Below, one piece after another: positions 15,564-17,778 of a DNA stretch of 17,778 nucleotides (position 1 is its first letter; every line of letters starts with the position of its first letter). The notes under the pieces were generated by a model that searched no databases, was not told where the DNA came from, and saw only the letters and a program-made list of their open reading frames with translations. This DNA is from Coriobacteriales bacterium. GTDB lineage: Bacteria > Actinomycetota > Coriobacteriia > Coriobacteriales > UBA8131. The position numbers and the translations under genes were made by a program. Location: contig JAITNB010000004.1 of NCBI GenBank assembly GCA_031290695.1, forward strand, positions 1-17,778. The letters are read 5' to 3'.

Positions 15564-16401
15564 GCATATTGTTGGGTACAGGGCTTTGCTTGTCGTGCTT
15601 ATGCTGGTCGTTTCTTTTGCCCAGGTTGGCTGTATACCCTTTTTAAAAGATCCGAACAAGGAGGTTGAACCAGGCACCATGATTACCTATGACAAAAGCT
15701 GGGATTTTCCAAAGTACATTGACTCCACAAAGTTGATACCCTATTCATTTCATTTTGACTGGGCCTACGAAAAGGGACTCATCGGAGAGAAAGACGTGGA
15801 AGGGAGGGACTTGACGGAGAAGTACTACCTGCTCCAGGCCGTCTACAAGTATTACTTCAATGTGTACCTGAACGAAACCGTGGGATTTGATGACTACGAT
15901 GAGGCTCTTGCCACCTCAAGTGAGTACATCTTCAGGCCGCAGGAAGAGGATAGATTAACCGTATACCAGAGGTATGGGAGTTTTGACAGACAGTTCATAT
16001 ACCTGCGTAACAACTTTCATATCGAGCTGCTCTCATCCGATGATCTGGTACTGCTTACCGATGCTGCCCAAAGACCCCCAACAGCGGATGACAGGCAGAT
16101 GTTTGAGATGGTCACGCGTACTTGGAAGGAAGTAATCACGGTCAGCTACGGTGAGGACACGGAAAGGCGTTTTGAGACAATCTATGATACCGGTGCTTTT
16201 ACTGGCGGACGCGGGATACCCAACACCGCGCTGGTGCTGTGCCTTCAAACCAGGCAGAACTACGATGAAACCGGCAATTCCGATAACGACATTGAACGGG
16301 TAAAGGAGGACTATCTCTACGAGCAATTCAGCGTGCAGATGGAGTCCGAACTCTCCCAGAAACTGGGGGTCGAAGTGATTGTGATGGTGTATGTTTATTG
16401 A
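15556..16401 (+). CDS. Predicted lipoprotein of unknown function; candidate immunity protein
   Basis: The product has 281 residues from the ATG at 15556, with GAGGTG at 15543-15548 seven bases upstream, overlapping the effector gene by 8 bases. The N-terminus is a signal sequence ending AQVGC (Cys26). Gly at -1 fits a lipobox but Gln at -3 is unusual, so lipidation is likely rather than certain. The mature part is acidic and rich in Tyr, Asp and Glu, with no domain I recognise; the last 40 residues form a helix followed by a beta strand (VEVIVMVYVY). The overlap with the peptidase-domain gene implies a linked role. An exported, membrane-tethered protein next to a peptidase effector would suit immunity against a toxin that acts outside the membrane; this is inference only. 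The stop codon shares one base with the next start (TGATG). Confidence 0.85.
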   Translation: MNKHIVGYRALLVVLMLVVSFAQVGCIPFLKDPNKEVEPGTMITYDKSWDFPKYIDSTKLIPYSFHFDWAYEKGLIGEKDVEGRDLTEKYYLLQAVYKYYFNVYLNETVGFDDYDEALATSSEYIFRPQEEDRLTVYQRYGSFDRQFIYLRNNFHIELLSSDDLVLLTDAAQRPPTADDRQMFEMVTRTWKEVITVSYGEDTERRFETIYDTGAFTGGRGIPNTALVLCLQTRQNYDETGNSDNDIERVKEDYLYEQFSVQMESELSQKLGVEVIVMVYVY

Positions 16402-17036
16402 TGAACCATAAAAAAATAACTGTTGGTATTCTCATATTGGCGTTGGTGCTGGCAGGCTCGGGCTATTGGTTTTTTACGCTAGACAACAATATTCTCAGGA
16501 GAAATATACCTATAACGTATATGTCCGGAGAATCCGCCTTTGATACCACCGACCCGCGTGCCATAGTTGGAGCGATGGATTACGTCTTTGTCGGACAGAT
16601 CATCAATGTTAGCGGAACAGATTATAAATACCAAGACAACACACCTTTCACAAATTATGAGATACGGGTTATCAAGAACATAAAGGGTGAATTGGTTCTG
16701 GACACGATACACGTACAAAAAATGGGAGGTCTGACACTTGATCAGTCGCACTATGTCGTTTGCGAAGACGATTTTCTCCCGTTTCTTGGGGATATATGCA
16801 TTTTTAACACACGCGCTCGAGAGGATGGAACGCTTGGGTTATATGGCGCGAATTCAAATGTACTGCTTGATTTTCCTGCTTCACAAGACGTCAAAAAGGA
16901 TTTACTGACCAGCATTGAAACCTCCGAGGTATACCACATGTTTCTTACAGCCTCAATAGACCCTATAGAAAGCACTCTGACACATGGTGTCTCAAAATAT
17001 GACGTAGCACGCAATACAGGATCAAGGAGTAACTGA
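16401..17036 (+). CDS. Membrane-anchored exported protein of unknown function
   Basis: The product has 211 residues from the ATG at 16401; a TTG at 16398 is in frame but inferior. It has no clear Shine-Dalgarno site, and the TGATG junction suggests translation by re-initiation after the lipoprotein. A basic start (MNHKK) and a hydrophobic stretch at about 7-27 make an uncleaved anchor or signal peptide. The exported part contains YVFVGQIINVSG, TNYEIRVIKNIKGEL, IHVQKMGGL and YGANSNVLLD. I recall this order of motifs from small beta-barrel-like exported proteins of Bacillus and Clostridium that have no assigned function. The base composition is the most AT-rich of the window (11 G/C among the first 40 bases). 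It is the last gene of the island and could share in immunity or be passenger cargo. Confidence 0.8.
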   Translation: MNHKKITVGILILALVLAGSGYWFFTLDNNILRRNIPITYMSGESAFDTTDPRAIVGAMDYVFVGQIINVSGTDYKYQDNTPFTNYEIRVIKNIKGELVLDTIHVQKMGGLTLDQSHYVVCEDDFLPFLGDICIFNTRAREDGTLGLYGANSNVLLDFPASQDVKKDLLTSIETSEVYHMFLTASIDPIESTLTHGVSKYDVARNTGSRSN

Positions 17037-17065
17037 ACACCAAGACAGATGATGATTCGCTGTAA

Positions 17066-17101
17066 CAGGCACTGCCTTGTGATGCCAGGTCTGGCAGCCT
17101 G
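17066..17101 (+). terminator. Possible hairpin ending the accessory operon
   Basis: CAGGC (17066-17070) and GCCTG (17097-17101) plus TGCC (17073-17076) and GGCA (17093-17096) can form a stem with a two-base bulge. An alternative smaller stem TGCCA/TGGCA lies at 17083-17096. It starts 30 bases after the last island stop codon. No T-run follows. Confidence 0.3.
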
Positions 17102-17146
17102 ACTTGTAATGAACTTGCAACCTGTTTTGCGCTCATATGGTATACA

Positions 17147-17175
17147 CTTCCACCAGGCTTAAAACCTGGTGGAAG
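17147..17175 (+). promoter_or_regulatory. Perfect 11-bp inverted repeat covering the ribosome site of the downstream gene
   Basis: Arms CTTCCACCAGG (17147-17157) and CCTGGTGGAAG (17165-17175) are exact reverse complements around the 7-base loop CTTAAAA. The right arm contains most of GGAAGG (17171-17176), the ribosome site for the ATG at 17183. TATACA at 17141-17146 directly upstream could be a -10 box. The element could be an RNA hairpin that hides the ribosome site or a DNA operator just downstream of the promoter. Confidence 0.65.
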
Positions 17176-17182
17176 GACGACT

Positions 17183-17778
17183 ATGTATATAGCGGTCATT
17201 CAGATGAACCCAACAGTTGGCGCGCTCACGCATAATGCGCGCAAGGCGCTTGCGCTCATCGACGAGCTGGCGGCGACGCCATACCCGCCCGACCTGGTGG
17301 TGTTCCCGGCGTATGCGCTCAGTGGCGCGCCGCTTGAGGGCCTGGCCTACTCCGACGCCTTTGCGGCCGAGTGCCTTGACGTCGCCAGGGACTTTATCAT
17401 CCATGCCAAGCTGCCCACCATCATCGGCACGGTGCTTCCACGGCCGTTTGAGGGCGCGTATGCCTTCGTGTGCGAGCCCGAGGTGCTGTACTGCAAGGAC
17501 GGCGTAGGCGGGGCATTGGGCTTTGTCGACATCGACAACGAGTGGGACGAGGACCGCTACGCCTCGAGCGTCACCGTGGTGCTCGACGGCCATACGGTGA
17601 CGGTCCTGCTTGACGACTACCCCGAGAGCGACGACGACCTTGACCCGTCAGATGTGGTCATCATGCTGCTTGCCAAGGAGTATCGCAACACCAATTCGAT
17701 GTTCACGTCGTCCCAGCAGCTCCATCACCTGCGCTCCTGCGCCCAAGAGGCCAATGCGTGGGTGGTCGCCGCCAACCT
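17183..17778 (+). CDS. nadE: Probable NAD+ synthase, N-terminal glutaminase-like (nitrilase-fold) domain, catalytically degenerate; 3' end outside window
   Basis: The first 198 residues are visible. The start MYIAVIQMNPTVG and the phrases PDLVVFPAYALSG, TIIGTVLP, DEDRY and the LRSCAQEANAWVVAANL stretch match the carbon-nitrogen hydrolase domain that opens glutamine-dependent NAD+ synthases. This domain normally releases ammonia from glutamine with a Glu-Lys-Cys triad. Here FPE is FPA (Ala43 for Glu) and the ICED segment reads LLDD (Leu143 for Cys), so glutaminase activity should be lost. The synthetase domain would lie beyond the window, so the assignment is probable, not proven; a degenerate nitrilase-family protein is the alternative. 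The ribosome site GGAAGG lies six bases before the ATG, inside an inverted repeat. GC content is high again, unlike the preceding island. Confidence 0.7.
   Translation, partial: MYIAVIQMNPTVGALTHNARKALALIDELAATPYPPDLVVFPAYALSGAPLEGLAYSDAFAAECLDVARDFIIHAKLPTIIGTVLPRPFEGAYAFVCEPEVLYCKDGVGGALGFVDIDNEWDEDRYASSVTVVLDGHTVTVLLDDYPESDDDLDPSDVVIMLLAKEYRNTNSMFTSSQQLHHLRSCAQEANAWVVAAN

Overview
The window looks like a chromosomal segment of a high-GC Gram-positive bacterium, most probably an actinobacterium of the class Coriobacteriia. This rests on dense, GC-rich, tightly overlapping housekeeping genes, separate secD and secF genes with an acidic insert in SecD, a RecJ-helicase fusion next to rel, and an LPXTG-type sortase signal. 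The class assignment is inference from gene content, not from a database match.

Positions 1-10727 are a housekeeping block. It holds the 3' part of tgt (queuosine tRNA modification), secD and secF (protein translocation), a minus-strand membrane protein with a zinc ribbon, and a compact unit of recJ-helicase fusion, rel and a metallo-beta-lactamase-fold hydrolase whose genes overlap by 4 and 1 bases. The order resembles the secDF-recJ-apt-rel neighbourhood known from Firmicutes and the secD-secF-apt-rel neighbourhood of other actinobacteria, but apt and yajC are absent here. A bidirectional hairpin separates secF from the convergent minus-strand gene.

Positions 10728-13389 hold one monocistronic gene with a good sigma-70-type promoter. 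It encodes a secreted, sortase-anchored peptidase of family C69 whose predicted signal-peptide cleavage exposes the catalytic N-terminal cysteine. A 266-base intergenic stretch with a dyad and a possible promoter follows.

Positions 13390-17036 are an accessory island of visibly lower GC content, six genes in one direction. Three small helical proteins (coiled-coil, WXG100-like, and one with an FxxxD ending) precede a signal-less protein with a papain/C39-like cysteine peptidase domain. A lipoprotein and a membrane-anchored exported protein follow with overlapping reading frames. The layout matches type VII secretion (LXG-like) effector cassettes with dedicated targeting partners and candidate immunity genes. 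No secretion machinery is present in the window. This is the best candidate for a poorly described system.

Positions 17037-17778 return to GC-rich sequence with the start of a probable NAD+ synthase. Its glutaminase-like domain has lost the catalytic Glu and Cys, and its ribosome-binding site lies in a perfect 11-bp inverted repeat.
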